Shown here: in pieces, positions 7,729 through 16,466 of the stretch
How positions within the stretch are numbered: the stretch's first letter is position 1
Layout: each line of letters begins with the position of its first letter
From: Fuerstiella sp.
Lineage (GTDB): Bacteria; Planctomycetota; Planctomycetia; Planctomycetales; Planctomycetaceae
Assembly: GCA_029245955.1 (NCBI GenBank)
Contig: JAQWOH010000090.1
Coordinates: 50,732 to 114,731 of the forward strand
Length of the DNA: 64,000 bases
Direction: 5' to 3'
Notes under the pieces: model-generated
What the model was told of the DNA's origin: nothing
The model's database searches: none
Seen by the model: the letters and a program-made list of their open reading frames with translations, nothing else
Position numbers and translations under genes: made by a program

Positions 7729-8763
7729 TCAGGCTGTCGCCACATCTCCGTTGCAGGTAAACGTGAGCGGTTGAGGCTGCCACACCAGACTCTCGCCAAC
7801 CGACGTCTGCAGCATCGACGTCATCAGATTGTGCATCGTCGCTGCTCGATAGCCAACGTAGCCGGTACACAGCCGAGGATTAATTTCGATAACCAGCAAC
7901 TCGCCTTTTCTGAACACCATGTCAAGGCCAACATAGCCGTCTTCGAGTTGCAATGCCCATGCGACACGATGGCATAGCTCTGTCAGATCTTCCTGTGCAG
8001 ACGCCGGAAGCTCGGCGGGAATGGTGCCGCCATGGTAATGCGGACCGGAATCCGTCCATTCCACATTCTGTGCGGAAGCGGGTAAGAACAGAGGACTGTG
8101 GCCCCTGCCCTGTCCGATCATGGCAACCGACAGAGGTGTTCCGCTGACAAATGGTTGAATGATGAGTTGCTGCAGTGTCGCTGCGTCGTTGTCGTGTTTC
8201 GAGAGAATGTCCTTTACTCTACCACACAAAACCCCCTCGCAGCCGGCACCGTCGCGGGGTTTGACCACACATGTCTGATCGGACGGACAGTTCAGCCGAC
8301 CGCTGTTTGTTGCCAGTTCCGTCGTTATCGTTGGGAGCCCTCTGCGTCGCAGCAACTCGTACGTCTGCCACTTGTCCGAGCACGCTTCGATGACCTCGGT
8401 GCGAGGACCAAGAAAGCGGAATCCTCGACGCCTGAAGTTCTGCGCGAGCGAAGTGAGCACACCACCGGTTTCCGGGGCGATTGCCAGCACAACGTCCGTT
8501 TCCGACAGATCGCCCACCACGGTAGCAACCAGCTGGTCCAGTGATTGTGGATCGCCGGACTGCACGACGCACTGGTCATCAATCCTCAGCGTGGTCTCCG
8601 CGGCTGCACACATCGCCACTGCAACGTGCACTTCGGGCAGACGACGAAGGTCCTCCAGAACGGACAGCAGCATCGCACGACCCTCCGTCAACATGGACGC
8701 CGACGCTGACGCGTACGCTGGACCGTAGGCATGAAAGTATTCCAACAGCAGCACCGACGACAT
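7729..8763 (-). CDS. ATP-grasp ligase resembling tyramine-glutamate ligase (MfnD-like)
   Basis: ATP-grasp enzyme of 344 residues. Visible are an N-terminal pre-ATP-grasp domain (VLAIAPETGGVL, then RFLGPRTEVIEACSDKWQTYELLRRRG), the ATP-binding lysine strand CVVKPRDGAGCEGV, a QPFVSGTPLSVAMIG strand, and the metal-binding end DGYVGLDMVF followed by LLVIEINPRLCTGYVG (the E..N pair). The SDKWQTYELL motif and layout resemble MfnD, which makes gamma-glutamyltyramine in methanofuran synthesis and has homologues in bacteria with tetrahydromethanopterin-linked C1 metabolism, planctomycetes included. No other cofactor genes are nearby, so the substrate is uncertain. It sits between xseA and murD on the same strand. 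Confidence 0.7.
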   Translation of the reverse strand: MSSVLLLEYFHAYGPAYASASASMLTEGRAMLLSVLEDLRRLPEVHVAVAMCAAAETTLRIDDQCVVQSGDPQSLDQLVATVVGDLSETDVVLAIAPETGGVLTSLAQNFRRRGFRFLGPRTEVIEACSDKWQTYELLRRRGLPTITTELATNSGRLNCPSDQTCVVKPRDGAGCEGVLCGRVKDILSKHDNDAATLQQLIIQPFVSGTPLSVAMIGQGRGHSPLFLPASAQNVEWTDSGPHYHGGTIPAELPASAQEDLTELCHRVAWALQLEDGYVGLDMVFRKGELLVIEINPRLCTGYVGYRAATMHNLMTSMLQTSVGESLVWQPQPLTFTCNGDVATA

Positions 8764-8876
8764 CGAGTTCCCTCCGAATTCACAGCTGGTGATGCCACTG
8801 TGTTGACCGCAGGCCAGGAATCACACGATTACGTACAGATGACCGAAACACGTCCGTCTCAGCACGGTTGGCGCTG

Positions 8877-10073
8877 TCAATGTTTTTCCCTGACCGTGGC
8901 TCTGATCACTCCATCACTGACACGTACCTGAATCTCAGAGCCATCTTCGATCTTACCGACGGAATTTACCAGCGTACCTTCAGCGTTTGTGGTCAACGAG
9001 TATCCGCGAGCCAGTACACTCAGAGGACTTAATGCGTCCAGCGACGCAGTTGTGGCTGCCAGACATTGCCGAATTCGTTCAACCTGCAGGCGAATCGCCC
9101 GATCCGCCCGCCCCGCCGCGTCATCGCACCGCTGTCGTCGTTCGTCAATCATTGACATCGGACGCTGAAACACGTTGCGAGATCCGATGCCCTCAAGCTG
9201 CTGTTTCAGACGTTCGACCTGACCACTCATGATCTGGTACAGCCTGGCGGCCGACTGTCGCAGTCCCTGGCGTAGATCGGCCGCCGAAGGCACGACCAGT
9301 TCTCCGGCTTCACTGGGTGTTAACGCCCGGCGATCCGCCACCAGATCGGCAATGGACACATCAACTTCGTGGCCCACAGCGCTGACGACGGGAACCGCAC
9401 AGTCCGCAATGGCGCGGGCCACGACTTCTTCATTGAAGGCCCACAAATCCTCCAGACTGCCTCCTCCCCGGCCGGTAATCACTACGTCTACATTCGGTAT
9501 CTGTTCTACCGATGAAATGGCACGAGCAATTCGCGGAGCGGCGCCGTCACCCTGAACGGGGACAGGCAGAATAATCAGGTTTGCCGCCGGCCAGCGACGA
9601 GTGATAACCTGAATCATGTCGCGAACTGCAGCTGACGTCGGGCTGGTCACGAGAGCAATTCGTCGGGGAATCACGGGCAGTGGACGTTTGCGTTCGGGCG
9701 CGAACAGGCCCTCGGATTCGAGCTTCTGCTTCAACTGTCTCAGGGCCAGTTCCAGCTCGCCGACCCCCTGTGGCTGCAGCCGGTTGATGATGAACTGACA
9801 CGTGCCCCGCGCCACATATACCTGCAGTGCACCAGTTGCCAGAACTCGCAGCCCATCCTTCGGCTGGAACTTCAGGCGCGCCGCTGTCGCTTTCCAGATA
9901 ACAGCGCCGATCTCTGAGTTATCGTCTTTGAGTGTCAGATAGTAATGACCGGCGGCTGATCGTTTGCAGTTGGAAATTTCGGCCTCCACACACACCGGTG
10001 GCAATGCAGTTTCGATGATTTCCTTGAAAGCCGTTACCAGTTCGGTGACGGATATTGTTGGCATCTCAGTCAT
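8877..10073 (-). CDS. xseA: Exodeoxyribonuclease VII large subunit
   Basis: Large catalytic subunit of exonuclease VII, which degrades single-stranded DNA bidirectionally. It has the N-terminal OB-fold (ISNCKRSAAGHYYLTLKDDNSEIGAVIWK), then the nuclease core: PRRIALVTSPTSAAVRDMI, VVITGRGGGSLEDLWAFNEE, PVVSAVGHEVDVSIADLVADRRALTPS, followed by a long coiled coil and the C-terminal LSVLARGYSLTTN. Its length (398) is slightly under the usual 400-450. The start codon overlaps the stop of the TerC gene by 4 bp, so translation may be coupled. No small subunit gene (xseB) lies next to it; the 113 bp downstream is too short to hold one. Confidence 0.94.
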   Translation of the reverse strand: MTEMPTISVTELVTAFKEIIETALPPVCVEAEISNCKRSAAGHYYLTLKDDNSEIGAVIWKATAARLKFQPKDGLRVLATGALQVYVARGTCQFIINRLQPQGVGELELALRQLKQKLESEGLFAPERKRPLPVIPRRIALVTSPTSAAVRDMIQVITRRWPAANLIILPVPVQGDGAAPRIARAISSVEQIPNVDVVITGRGGGSLEDLWAFNEEVVARAIADCAVPVVSAVGHEVDVSIADLVADRRALTPSEAGELVVPSAADLRQGLRQSAARLYQIMSGQVERLKQQLEGIGSRNVFQRPMSMIDERRQRCDDAAGRADRAIRLQVERIRQCLAATTASLDALSPLSVLARGYSLTTNAEGTLVNSVGKIEDGSEIQVRVSDGVIRATVREKH

Positions 10074-10852
10074 GATGCACCGTCCGTGGTGGCATCCGTC
10101 GCCGCCGATGCGGTTGATTTTCGCACTCGCAGATTCAGTGCTTCAACAATCAACGAGAACGCCATAGCAAAATAGATATACCCCTTATTGACATGCGTAC
10201 CAGCCGCTTCCGCCACCAGCATTACGCCGATGAGAATCAGAAAGCTGAGCGCCAGCATTTTGAAAGTCGGATTCTCTTTCACAAAACGACTGATTCGTTC
10301 GGCGAACACCATCATCACCATTACGGAAAAAACGACCGCCGTAATCATGACCGTCCGATCCTCAGTCATCCCGACCGCCGTGATAACTGAATCCAGTGAA
10401 AAGACGATGTCCATGATCGTGATATTGATCAGCACGCCCGTGAACGTGTGGCTGGTAACCGGCACAGCCTCGTCGCTGACTCCCTCGAACTGCTCGTGGA
10501 TTTCCTTCACACTGTGCCGAATCAGAAACAGACCGCCCAGCAGCAGAGTGATATCGCGTCCCGACACCTTGTTCATGTCCGTCCACTGCTCACCACCCAT
10601 CTGCTGCAGCAACTCCACTGAAACGCCGAGTGCCGTCAGTGTAAACAGCGGCGTGGTCAGATGAATGATCTTGGTGATCAGAAACAGCAGCATAATGCGG
10701 GACAGCATCGCCAGAAACAGCCCCAGCTGCCGGGCCAGTGGCTGCTGATTTACCGGCAACCTGTCGGTCAGAATCGTGATAAAGATGATGTTGTCGATTC
10801 CCAGCACGATCTCCATCAGAGTCAGTGCCAGCAATGCTGCAATAGCTTCCAT
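10070..10852 (-). CDS. TerC-family integral membrane protein
   Basis: Integral membrane protein of the TerC/YkoY/Alx family (about seven transmembrane helices), whose members export manganese or help metallate exported proteins and were first linked to tellurite resistance. Family motifs are visible: LMEIVLGIDNIIFITIL near the N-terminus and the matching MDIVFSLDSVITAVG in the second half, each with the intramembrane acidic residue, plus SFLILIGVMLVAEA. It is the first gene of a minus-strand run that continues with xseA (4-bp overlap). The specific ion is not determined by sequence. Confidence 0.9.
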   Translation of the reverse strand: MEAIAALLALTLMEIVLGIDNIIFITILTDRLPVNQQPLARQLGLFLAMLSRIMLLFLITKIIHLTTPLFTLTALGVSVELLQQMGGEQWTDMNKVSGRDITLLLGGLFLIRHSVKEIHEQFEGVSDEAVPVTSHTFTGVLINITIMDIVFSLDSVITAVGMTEDRTVMITAVVFSVMVMMVFAERISRFVKENPTFKMLALSFLILIGVMLVAEAAGTHVNKGYIYFAMAFSLIVEALNLRVRKSTASAATDATTDGAS

Positions 10853-11872
10853 CGATTGGTTTCGCCGAATGGATTATTGTGTGCCAGAGTCCGGATTTGG
10901 CGGATGTTAGTGAATTGTCATGCTTCGCGCAACCGGTGAATGGCCGTGGTATTCACTTCAACAGAGTCCTGTGCACCCGCACGGCTGGACAGTGCCAGGG
11001 ATGCGGTGCTGCCCACATCTCCGGCGAAGCCACCCGGGAAAAGAGACTGTACCGACACTGGTCACATGCGTCCCTGCAATCAGTCCGGCTTCGGCGTTAA
11101 CAGGCGAAGCCCCTTTCAACTTTTTCCGGATGGCAGCGCAAAAGTCCCGCAATTTTTCACCAGTGGAAACCCGGGTAACGTTGCTTAACGGCGATTGTGC
11201 CTGCGGACTGTGTAAAAATCATCTGATGCAATCACACCACCATGTCCTTTTCAACAATATCAACGAGCGTTCGGCCCACAATGCCGTGTGTGTGCCTTGT
11301 TTATGTAGCCGGTACACACACCCAGGCGTGGCCGGTCCGTGTGTCATAACGGCGCGAACGGAAGTCGATCATCTGATTGAATGTGAGACCATCGCCTTCG
11401 CGCGGAACAATCCGCAGCAATCAATCCCGTATAGCATTGCGGAAGTGCGCAAAGGTACCGCTGTCGCAGCACCCATGAACCTCGTCATGGAAACTTCGAC
11501 GGGCCGTCGATTGCAGTCAGATTCCACTCCTGTCGTCGTACCGGCTCGCAATCAACCAGACGGGCGCTGGACTTATCCGGGAGCGATGATGACCAGAACA
11601 CGAATTTCGATGCCAACCTGAGCGCCTTCTACCAGGTGTGAGATGTCGATATAACATCACCTCGATGGACGGACTGCCACGCCGGATCGTTCAATGCGAA
11701 AATGTCCGATGACCACTCAGGAAGACGCGCATCGCCTATCCGGTCTTCAACCTGAGTTCGGATAAAAGGCGGTCTCATTTCCGGATACGTGGACGACCTG
11801 AGCGTGATGATTTGCGGTCGAGCCACACTGCAGCGACAATAAAGAGTCGAACCGCGGGGCAAGGAGAATTCA
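10853..11872. other. Gene-poor region of about 1 kb
   Basis: This 1.02-kb stretch separates the divergent TerC and sialidase-like genes. Open frames exist (one of 233 codons on the plus strand), but their translations are rich in Cys, His, Arg and Pro without domain motifs. I do not support a gene. The right end holds the CAAGGAG ribosome binding site of the gene at 11873. Promoters for both flanking genes must lie here. Confidence 0.55.
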
Positions 11873-12997
11873 ATGAGGTTTGTTTACGCTTACAAGAAAA
11901 CCGAAATTCCAGCGTGGTCATGTATCCTGTCTGCGGCCACAAGCGTCCGCAGCATCCCGGGGCTGCTGGCGATTCTGGTGTTTGTATTACTACCCGCCCA
12001 TCTGCACGCGGCCCCTCCGAGAGTTCAGGTGTCGAACGTCCGACGCGTGTTCCACAACGGTGAACACAACGCCTTCACAGATCTGGTGCGGTTTCAGGAT
12101 CGGTACTATCTGACGTTTCGCAGTTGTCCTGATGGACACATGGTCCATCCTACGTCGTCGATCATTATCATGGTCAGTGACGACCTGGAGTCATGGCAGC
12201 AGGTCCACCGTTTCAGCGTAAAACACCGCGACACACGTGATCCGCACTTTCTGGCATTTAAAGGGAAACTGTTCGTCTACACGGGTACGTGGTACAGCGG
12301 GGCAACGACGCTGCCTCGTGATCAGTACGATCTCAACAAACACCTGGGATATGCGGCGTGGACATTCGACGGAAAGTCCTGGAACAGTCCGGTGCTGCTG
12401 GACGGGACGTATGGACACTACGTCTGGAAAGCCAGCGTCTTCGGTGAGACAGCCTTTCTGTGTGGTCGACGAAAAAACGAGTTTGCGGAAGGCCCCAAGG
12501 GAGAAGGCACGGCCGTTAAATCGTTGATGCTGGAGAGTGCAGACGGCCTGATCTGGCGTAAGAAAGCCGTATTTCAATCTGTCCATGGAGACGAAACTGC
12601 GTTTCTGTTCGAGCCGGACGGAGACATTCTTGCGATCGGCCGCAGGGGAAGTCAACCGGCACAGATTTTGAAGTCGCAGCCTCCGTATCAAGAATGGTCT
12701 CGGAACGATCTGGACCGCTATATCGGCGGCCCCCTGTTGACCCGTTGGGGAGATCGTTTCGTTGTGGGTGGACGTCGAGTCACAGCAGGTGGTCCGAAAA
12801 CCTCCATGTGCTGGCTGGTCGGAGAGGATTTGTACGAGTTCGCATTGTTGCCCAGTGCCGGAGACAATTCGTATCCGGGCTTTATTGAACTTAACCCAAC
12901 AAATGCCGTCATGTCCTGGTATTCGTCTCACGAAAAAAACGCAAACGGGCAAAATATCACTGCAATTTATATGGCAGATCTCTCGATCGGCAACTGA
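11873..12997 (+). CDS. Secreted sialidase-like beta-propeller protein
   Basis: Exported protein: hydrophobic segment LLAILVFVLLPAHLHA (signal, cleavage near residue 44), then a beta-propeller of the sialidase/GH43-like type. Recurrent blade motifs are visible: HNAFTDLVRFQDRYYLTFR, IIMVSDDLESWQQV, RDPHFLAFKGKLFVYTG, LMLESADGLIWRKK, DETAFLFEPDGDILAIGR, with Asp-box-like S.D...W turns. The probable role is glycan hydrolysis or binding outside the cytoplasm. The catalytic set (Arg triad, Tyr/Glu) cannot be assigned by eye. The start is firmly supported by AAGGAG 7 nt upstream. Confidence 0.72.
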   Translation: MRFVYAYKKTEIPAWSCILSAATSVRSIPGLLAILVFVLLPAHLHAAPPRVQVSNVRRVFHNGEHNAFTDLVRFQDRYYLTFRSCPDGHMVHPTSSIIIMVSDDLESWQQVHRFSVKHRDTRDPHFLAFKGKLFVYTGTWYSGATTLPRDQYDLNKHLGYAAWTFDGKSWNSPVLLDGTYGHYVWKASVFGETAFLCGRRKNEFAEGPKGEGTAVKSLMLESADGLIWRKKAVFQSVHGDETAFLFEPDGDILAIGRRGSQPAQILKSQPPYQEWSRNDLDRYIGGPLLTRWGDRFVVGGRRVTAGGPKTSMCWLVGEDLYEFALLPSAGDNSYPGFIELNPTNAVMSWYSSHEKNANGQNITAIYMADLSIGN

Positions 12998-13347
12998 ACT
13001 GCAGAATGGCAAGCTATACGGCCTGGTGACTTTCTGGCGTTTCTTGCAGGAATTCAGGCTCTGCGGACCAGCGGAACCCTTCTCTATTGCGCTGCCAATC
13101 CGATTGATTGCATCGAAGCGGGGGGAGCCCCTGTCTTTGCGTTCCCGCCTGTCTTTCTGATTCACCTACCTTCTAATCGTTAGAAAAAGGGGTAGAATGA
13201 AGAGACTGGAAAAACACAGCTGTAGAAGTGCGCCCGCGTTGTCTGGAAGTTTCTCTTCCCACCTGACGGTTTCGCGAAGGGCGCGTGATCTTGTTTGATT
13301 TTAACGGGCTTTAATGCGTAAGCGTCTGCTCCAGGAAAAGGTGCCGT
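12998..13347. other. Intergenic region upstream of the metalloprotease
   Basis: This 350-bp stretch holds no supported gene. It contains a short palindrome at 13171-13185 (listed separately) and, at the right end, an AGGAAAAGG stretch that serves as ribosome binding site for the gene at 13348. Confidence 0.6.
13171..13185. promoter_or_regulatory. Palindrome TTCTAA-TCG-TTAGAA
   Basis: Perfect 6-bp arms around TCG, about 160 bp upstream of the metalloprotease start, flanked by CC and AAAGGGG. It could be an operator for a dimeric regulator, but there is no second copy and no known consensus that I can match. Confidence 0.25.
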
Positions 13348-16260
13348 ATGCGAAGTGTCTTCATCAAATCTGCCGTTTTCATGTCGCTGGCAGTTTCAAT
13401 GCTGTTGACTGGACAGTCGGTGACTGCTCAGACAAGCACCTCCAGCGCCAAGGACTTCCCGCCTCACGCGAAAGTCCTTGATGGTTATACGAAGGTGGTC
13501 AGCAAGGCCAACATCACTCCGATGTATACGCTGTATCAGCGTAAGAAGGACGCTCAAATGTACGCCGAGTTGCCTCGGACCTACGCCGGCAAGAAGTACT
13601 ATATCGCTTTAACTGTGGCCAGCGGCGAAACATATGCAGGTCTGCAGGGAAACGACATGTACGTTTACTGGCGACGCTACGATAAACGAATCGCCTTAAT
13701 GCAGCCTCAGATGGACATACGCGCTTCCGGCGACAAAGGGGCTGAGTCGTCAGTTAAACGCCTGTTTACGGACAGATTGCTGGTCGACCTGCCTATCGTC
13801 ACGATCGGACCGAGTGGTGGTCCTGTGATCGACATCGATGCACTGTTTGTCACCAACGCCAGCCGCTTTTTTGGTTCCGCAGGCAGCGTCAGCTCGTCGG
13901 CCAGGCTGGGCATATTCTCCATCGCGACCGCCAAGGCATTTAAGAGCAACATCGAAGTTGCCTTCGAGGTACCGTCGAGCGGCGGCAATCTCAAGAAACT
14001 ACACTATTCGGTCAGTGAGATTCCGACCAGCACCGTTTACAAACCTCGCGTGGCGGACCAGCGTGTTGGTTTCTTTACGACCAGCTACTCTGACCTTGCA
14101 AAATACAACGATCGTGAAACCAGAGTCCGCTATATCAATCGCTGGAAGATCGAAAAAGCGGATCCCAAGCTGAAAATAAGCCCGCCCAAAAGTCCTATCG
14201 TATTCTACATCGAACACACCACACCCATTCGATATCGGCGCTGGGTGAAGGACGGAATTCTGGCCTGGAACAAGGCCTTCGAAAACATCGGCATCTCTGA
14301 TGCAATTGAGGTCTATTACCAGGACATGGCGTCCAACGCGCACATGGACAAAGACCCGGAAGACGTCAACTACAATTTCGTACGCTGGCTCAACAACGAC
14401 ATCGGAACGGCCATCGGGCCCAGCCGTGTTAATCCCCTGACAGGACAGATTCTCGACGCGGATATCGTTTTGACGGATGGCTGGATTCGACATTATCAGA
14501 AGCAGTTTGACGAGAGACTGCCAAAGATCGCGATGGAAGGTTTCGGTCCCGAGACTTTTGCATGGCTGGCCGAACATCCGACTTGGGATCCTCGAATCAG
14601 ACTGGCACCTGCCTCTATCCGCGGCGAAGTTGCCGCAAGAATCGCACTCGATGCACGCAAACCATTTGCCGGGCATCCGATCGGCTCCGTCGACAACACG
14701 TTGATTGGAGATGATGAATATGACGGCCTGATAGGGCGCACCAGTCAGATCAACGGGATGTGCCTGGCCGCAGAAGGCATGTCATTTGACCTGGCTCTGA
14801 TGAAGATGTCTCTGGCGATGCTTGCCGCTGATGAAAAAGACAACGACAAGAAAGAGGACGACAAGAAAGAGGACGACAAGAAAGACGAAGACAAGAAAGA
14901 CGAAGACAAGAAGAAAGAGGCCATGCCCCAGGAGCAGATGCTCGATGGCATGCCGGAATCATTTGTCGGGCCTCTGATTGCGCACCTTGTGGCCCACGAG
15001 GTCGGCCACACACTTGGCCTGCGGCACAACTTCAAGGGATCCAGCGTCTATACGTTCGATGAAATCAACGGCGAAGAAGTCAAAGGCAAAAAACAGTTAG
15101 CCGGGTCTGTGATGGACTACATCGGAGTCAATATTCATGCCGACGGCAAAGATAAGCAGGGCGATTACGGAATGACAGGTGTTGGTCCGTATGACATGTG
15201 GGCCATCGAATATGGCTACACCTTCGGGGATACCAAGAAAGTTTTGTCACGTGTCGCTGAACCAGCGCTGGTCTTCGCGACGGACGAAGACACGAGCGGC
15301 CCCGACCCTCTCGCTCGCCGATACGACTTCAGCAACGACCCGCTGGATTATGCCCACAACCAGATAACCCTGGCGAAGCACCACCGTGAACGACTGCTCA
15401 CGAGCTTCATCAAGGACGGTGACAGTTGGGATCGTGTGAAGTACGGCTACGAACTCACCCTGTCGATGCAGACGAGAGTAATATCCATGATGGCCAACTG
15501 GGTCGGTGGTGCTCATGTCTATCGAGATAAAAAGGGTGATCCCAACGGTCGTAAGCCGGTGGAAGTCGTAGCGGCCGAGAAGCAGCGGAAAGCGTTGGCC
15601 TTTGTTGTGGAGAACAGCTTCAAAGATGCAGCGTTTGGATTATCTCCGGAGCTGACTCGGTCAATGGGACTGGATAAATGGATGGACGGGCGCATGTCGT
15701 TTGCCAGTGAGGCAACATGGCCGATCCACGATCGGGTCATGGGGATTCAGGCATCGTCACTTACGATGCTCATGAATCCGACAACGCTGAAACGCGTCTA
15801 TGACAACGAGCTGCGTGTACCGTTGAACGACGACAGCCTGACGCTGCCGGAATTACTGACAACGATTTCCGAAGCTGTCTGGACCGAACTCGATGAACAG
15901 CCGCAGGGGGAATTCACTGTCCGCAAGCCGATGATCTCCAGCCTGCGTCGAAATCTGCAGCGAGAGCACCTGGAGCGACTGATCGACCTGACGCTGCCAG
16001 GCGGTGGCTCCTCAGCTGCATCACGTACGATTTCCATGTTAGCCGCCGAGAACCTGCGTCAGACTCTGATCAAGATCGAGGCGGCTCAGATGGCGACAGC
16101 GGATCGTCACGATCCGTACACCACGGCCCATCTTTCGCAAACGATATCTCGTATCGAAAAGGCACTGGATGCCGACTACCTGCTGAACCCATCCAGGGGC
16201 GGTAGTTCCGGCGGCAGCCTCATCCTTTTCGGCAATGAAACGAATCAGCCGAACCGCTAA
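13348..16260 (+). CDS. Secreted zinc-dependent metalloprotease (DUF5117 type)
   Basis: Large exported protein (970 residues) with a signal peptide (MRSVFIKSAVFMSLAVSML, cleavage near TAQT). A DUF5118/DUF5117-like N-terminal region (DGYTKVVSKANITPMYTLY; LGIFSIATAKAFKSNIEVAF) precedes a metzincin-like catalytic domain with HEVGHTLGLRH (His550, Glu551, His554, His560) and a downstream SVMDYIGVN Met-turn. Just before the zinc motif a hydrophilic run of about 30 Lys/Asp/Glu residues (about 495-525) interrupts the fold. The probable role is extracellular or periplasmic proteolysis. A strong intrinsic hairpin follows the stop. It stands alone as a transcription unit. Confidence 0.88.
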   Translation: MRSVFIKSAVFMSLAVSMLLTGQSVTAQTSTSSAKDFPPHAKVLDGYTKVVSKANITPMYTLYQRKKDAQMYAELPRTYAGKKYYIALTVASGETYAGLQGNDMYVYWRRYDKRIALMQPQMDIRASGDKGAESSVKRLFTDRLLVDLPIVTIGPSGGPVIDIDALFVTNASRFFGSAGSVSSSARLGIFSIATAKAFKSNIEVAFEVPSSGGNLKKLHYSVSEIPTSTVYKPRVADQRVGFFTTSYSDLAKYNDRETRVRYINRWKIEKADPKLKISPPKSPIVFYIEHTTPIRYRRWVKDGILAWNKAFENIGISDAIEVYYQDMASNAHMDKDPEDVNYNFVRWLNNDIGTAIGPSRVNPLTGQILDADIVLTDGWIRHYQKQFDERLPKIAMEGFGPETFAWLAEHPTWDPRIRLAPASIRGEVAARIALDARKPFAGHPIGSVDNTLIGDDEYDGLIGRTSQINGMCLAAEGMSFDLALMKMSLAMLAADEKDNDKKEDDKKEDDKKDEDKKDEDKKKEAMPQEQMLDGMPESFVGPLIAHLVAHEVGHTLGLRHNFKGSSVYTFDEINGEEVKGKKQLAGSVMDYIGVNIHADGKDKQGDYGMTGVGPYDMWAIEYGYTFGDTKKVLSRVAEPALVFATDEDTSGPDPLARRYDFSNDPLDYAHNQITLAKHHRERLLTSFIKDGDSWDRVKYGYELTLSMQTRVISMMANWVGGAHVYRDKKGDPNGRKPVEVVAAEKQRKALAFVVENSFKDAAFGLSPELTRSMGLDKWMDGRMSFASEATWPIHDRVMGIQASSLTMLMNPTTLKRVYDNELRVPLNDDSLTLPELLTTISEAVWTELDEQPQGEFTVRKPMISSLRRNLQREHLERLIDLTLPGGGSSAASRTISMLAAENLRQTLIKIEAAQMATADRHDPYTTAHLSQTISRIEKALDADYLLNPSRGGSSGGSLILFGNETNQPNR
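14830..14919 (+). repeat. In-frame Lys/Asp/Glu tandem repeat inside the metalloprotease
   Basis: Degenerate 15-bp tandem units of the type GACAAGAAAGAGGAC encode repeating DKKED/DKKDE pentapeptides. The array sits between the N-terminal region and the zinc motif and looks like a slippage-expanded, surface-exposed insertion. Confidence 0.8.
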
Positions 16261-16287
16261 ATTCGATCAAAATCGCGTTCAGCTACA

Positions 16288-16319
16288 TGCCCTTCGAGAG
16301 ATCTTCCTCTCGAAGGGCA
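16288..16319 (+). terminator. Strong hairpin after the metalloprotease gene
   Basis: TGCCCTTCGAGAG (16288-16300) and CTCTCGAAGGGCA (16307-16319) form a perfect 13-bp stem with a 6-nt loop, followed by CTTTCATT. It begins 28 bp after the stop. This is a probable intrinsic terminator with a weak T tract. Confidence 0.75.
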
Positions 16320-16466
16320 CTTTCATTCTGCATTGGATGTTAATCGGCGTAGAAACAATGGGACTCTGACATTCCGGTACAAGCACACAGCGCAAGTGGG
16401 TGTATTTGAGAACGTACGACTGACTCCATCGCTGGGGCTTCCAGATAGTATGGCTTATCCCGGCGG

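Noticed and set aside
10920..11621. Plus-strand open frame of 233 codons.
   Set aside because: Composition (Cys, His, Pro, Arg) is that of a random frame. No domain motif or ribosome binding site supports it.
12191..13165. Minus-strand open frame of 324 codons opposite the sialidase-like gene.
   Set aside because: It is the antisense shadow of a gene with a signal peptide, propeller motifs and a strong ribosome binding site on the plus strand.
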